A DNA stretch of 64,000 nt, from contig OU015523.1 of NCBI GenBank assembly GCA_907165065.1, forward strand, positions 18,537,834-18,601,833, in the 5' to 3' direction. The stretch is from Caprimulgus europaeus (Eukaryota > Chordata > Aves > Caprimulgiformes > Caprimulgidae). Shown here in pieces: positions 61,690 to 64,000 of the stretch. A program made the translations under genes and the position numbers. The number at the start of each line of letters is the position of its first letter. The first letter of the stretch is position 1. The notes beneath the pieces were generated by a model. That model was not told the origin of the DNA, searched no databases, and saw only the letters and a program-made list of their open reading frames with translations.

Positions 61690-64000
61690 AGTGAGAAGGT
61701 GATATTTTGAAGCAGCAACCTTGTTTGTGCCTTGTGGTGGCAACTGAAAGAGTCATCAGAATGGACCTACTTTGTTCTACAACATCAGCTCTTAGGGTAT
61801 AAATTAAATGTTGATGTTGGTGGTTGTTGGGCTCTTGGCTTGTAGGAGAACTGTTTGTACTACTGTGCCTTACCAGACCTGCAAAAAAAAATTAAAAATA
61901 TTTTAGTGGTCAGAAAACCCAGGAGGGAAACAGGAGCTACCCATACCCTAAATGACTGGCTGCAAGTGCCACATGAGTCCCCTGCTAGGTGCTAAGCGAC
62001 CACAGAAATGCACACCATGGTTACACCAAACGGGAGCTGAGAAGCTGAGGAGTGTTGTGCTGACATGGCCCTTAGCCCGTGGGGCTGGAGGCATTCAACA
62101 CCTACTCTTAAAGCTTTTGTTCCAAGCGGATCACCTTTCTGGGAGGTTGCTTTGTCAGTGGCAAACATGAGGGGACATGGTACCAAGGGGTAGGTCTCTG
62201 GTATCTTTAATTCCCTTCAACGTGCATAAGTCTGTCAGGTGATGGATCATGGAGGTTAGCAGAAGAGTTGGTGTTCGGATGGTGGTGGAAGAGCTGTCTG
62301 TTTTCAGATAAAGTTCTCTTAAAGATTTTTTGGAGCTAGCTCTTCTCAGTGTTTCCTGTCACCTCGTGACCTGCCAGTTTTCCTTTTCCTCCCGATTACT
62401 TTAATTTGAACATTAGTGCTTGCACCTTAACCTCCCAGTCTGCAGGGAGTGGGGAGAGGACATGTGTCTGAGTAAAACACCAGTGGTGACTGGTACCATA
62501 AATCAGAGGGATTTTAGAATCTGATGACAAACCAAATTCCTGTCAGAAAAGAGCAGAGCTGACCCCTCCCAAACTGTCATCGAAGCTGGGCCATAAAAAT
62601 CACAGCTGTCACCAAAGCATGTCAGGCCTCTGGGGGACATGCCATCCTGGGGACTCATCTGCTGCCTCCACAGCCAAATTCCAAACCCTCAGGCACATTC
62701 CACTTGACATTTTGTCACAACTCTTGCTGGTGCATCTGTTCAGGGGCATTAACTCTTCCTAAATCAATTTATCCCCCTTTTTTTTTTTCTCATAAAAAAC
62801 AAGGCTATGAGAGATGCAGAGGTCTGAGTGAGCAGTGGTCTGTGGCACAAAACAGGGTCCAAATATTTAAAAACTGTCAGCCTTTGGGGTAACTATTCCT
62901 GTAGGCCATGTCATTACAGTAATAGCATCAGAAATAAAACCTGTGTTCACATAAACTTAAAAAAAATTATTTTAACTCACATTTGTACATTCAAAATAGG
63001 AAATCTTCCCAATTGTGTCCCCTTGAGCTCTGGACACAGAGAAAGATCTGTTTCCAAAGGAGATGGGTGAGTGTGAAGTCAGACTATGAGGGCTGTGGTT
63101 GACCTGAGATGACTGTGCACTCAGTAATGGCATGTAAAGGTAAAGATGCTGAGGCACGTTTCTCTAACCAGTTGAGAGGGTCCAAGTTCTAAGATACACA
63201 TGCACCATGTGCATGAATGAAAGGAATGGTTTTTGTTCCACCTGTGCATGAGATAACAACCAAACTGGGTAATGTCAATCCTAAAGCAAAAAAACTAGCA
63301 GTCCTTACTGCTAGAGTTGGGTTGTGATATGACATGGATATTAAAATTCAAGTCACAACTTGTCCAGCAGGGATAGCAGCAGAGAGACTGTCTCCAGACA
63401 CCAGAAAGGCTGCAGTCTACTGAAGAGTCACTGTTGTTTCAGATTCACAAAACCTAAAGGTCTAACTCTTTTCACTGAGGATGGGGAATGACAGGCATCT
63501 GGCCATGAAGAACCTGGGGAGTATTTTCTGGACTTCTCATGTTGTTACTAGTGTCAAAACTTCTAAGAGTTTCTAAAAATAATAGGTGGTAATTTCTTTA
63601 CACTCAGTATTCTGCATCTGGGATGAGGTAGCTCAGTACCAACTCTTGTGCTGGACAAGGAGTTAATAATTAACCAACCCAAGGGTCACTGGTATCCTAA
63701 ACACCAGTGATGGCAAAAGTGCATTTGCTACATGCAAACAAAATTGTGTGAATAATAACTAAACTTCTATTTCAAACTCCAGAGGTTGTTTTCCAATGCT
63801 TGTAATTATTTCTGACTGGGAAACATGGAAAAGCTCAGCTAAGCCTGGGAGTCCTTTGTAGATCTCCTACCAGACGAATGCTCACAAGCCATCATTGTGT
63901 ACATTCATTAAATACTATTTTGTTGGGTATGGATGAAAGTATAGATGAAAGAAAATCAGCCTGGTTAAAAGGCTATCTGAAAGCAGTGATTCAATAACAA
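61690..64000. other. Non-coding sequence, no recognised feature
   Basis: Unique-looking sequence with short open frames only. No repeat family was recognised. Confidence 0.45.

Overview
This window looks like avian nuclear DNA from a gene-poor interval (an intergenic region or a large intron). The grounds are several fragments of CR1, the dominant bird LINE. These range from young-looking copies ending in the typical ATTCTATG-type tail to very old CR1/L3-type copies. There are also LTRs of two families that I recognise from bird genomes, a few MIR-like core-SINE relics, a low density of interspersed repeats and no mammalian L1 or Alu. Species and chromosome cannot be named from the sequence. 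I found no convincing protein-coding gene: almost all open frames are short and unconserved in look, and the longest (about 240 to 400 codons) are simple-sequence artefacts of GAAA/CTTT arrays.

Layout. 0.9-1.1 kb: CR1 3' end (+). 1.67-1.97 kb: purine-rich strand. 2.54-3.69 kb: stretch with a weak LTR-like look. 5.25-6.2 kb: CR1 reverse transcriptase fragment (-) with an uninterrupted frame of about 310 codons. 6.7 kb: MIR-like relic. 10.16 kb: 34-nt purine/pyrimidine alternation. 12.1-12.5 and 15.05-15.3 kb: two ancient CR1/L3 3' ends (-). 19.6 kb: decayed tRNA-like sequence. 23.93-26.48 kb: the most notable object, a heavily mutated but collinear Ty3/Gypsy retrotransposon fossil (+) with recognisable nucleocapsid, protease tail, reverse transcriptase, RNase H and integrase blocks. 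The integrase keeps an exact D-35-E spacing. 29.62-30.65 kb: solo LTR with TG...CA ends and a perfect 5-bp target duplication. 32.3 kb: (TG)11(CG)3. 37.32-37.71 kb: a perfect (CTTT)98 array with a degenerate CCTT-rich shoulder. 39.65 kb: CR1 3' end. 44.5 kb: MIR-like relic. 50.70-51.75 kb: a 1.05-kb (GAAA)n array. 52.44-53.08 kb: ancient CR1/L3-type reverse transcriptase (+). 53.69-54.50 kb: an LTR (-) whose middle is replaced by a CR1 fragment. 54.5-64 kb: no recognisable feature except one possible exon-like segment.

The elements do not act together as a pathway. The window is a record of successive transposition events: ancient (Gypsy, L3-type CR1, MIR-like), intermediate (CR1 fragments) and later (the LTRs). 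Two very long complementary tetranucleotide arrays in opposite polarity were added. All family calls come from reading translations and from remembered consensus sequences; no database search was possible.
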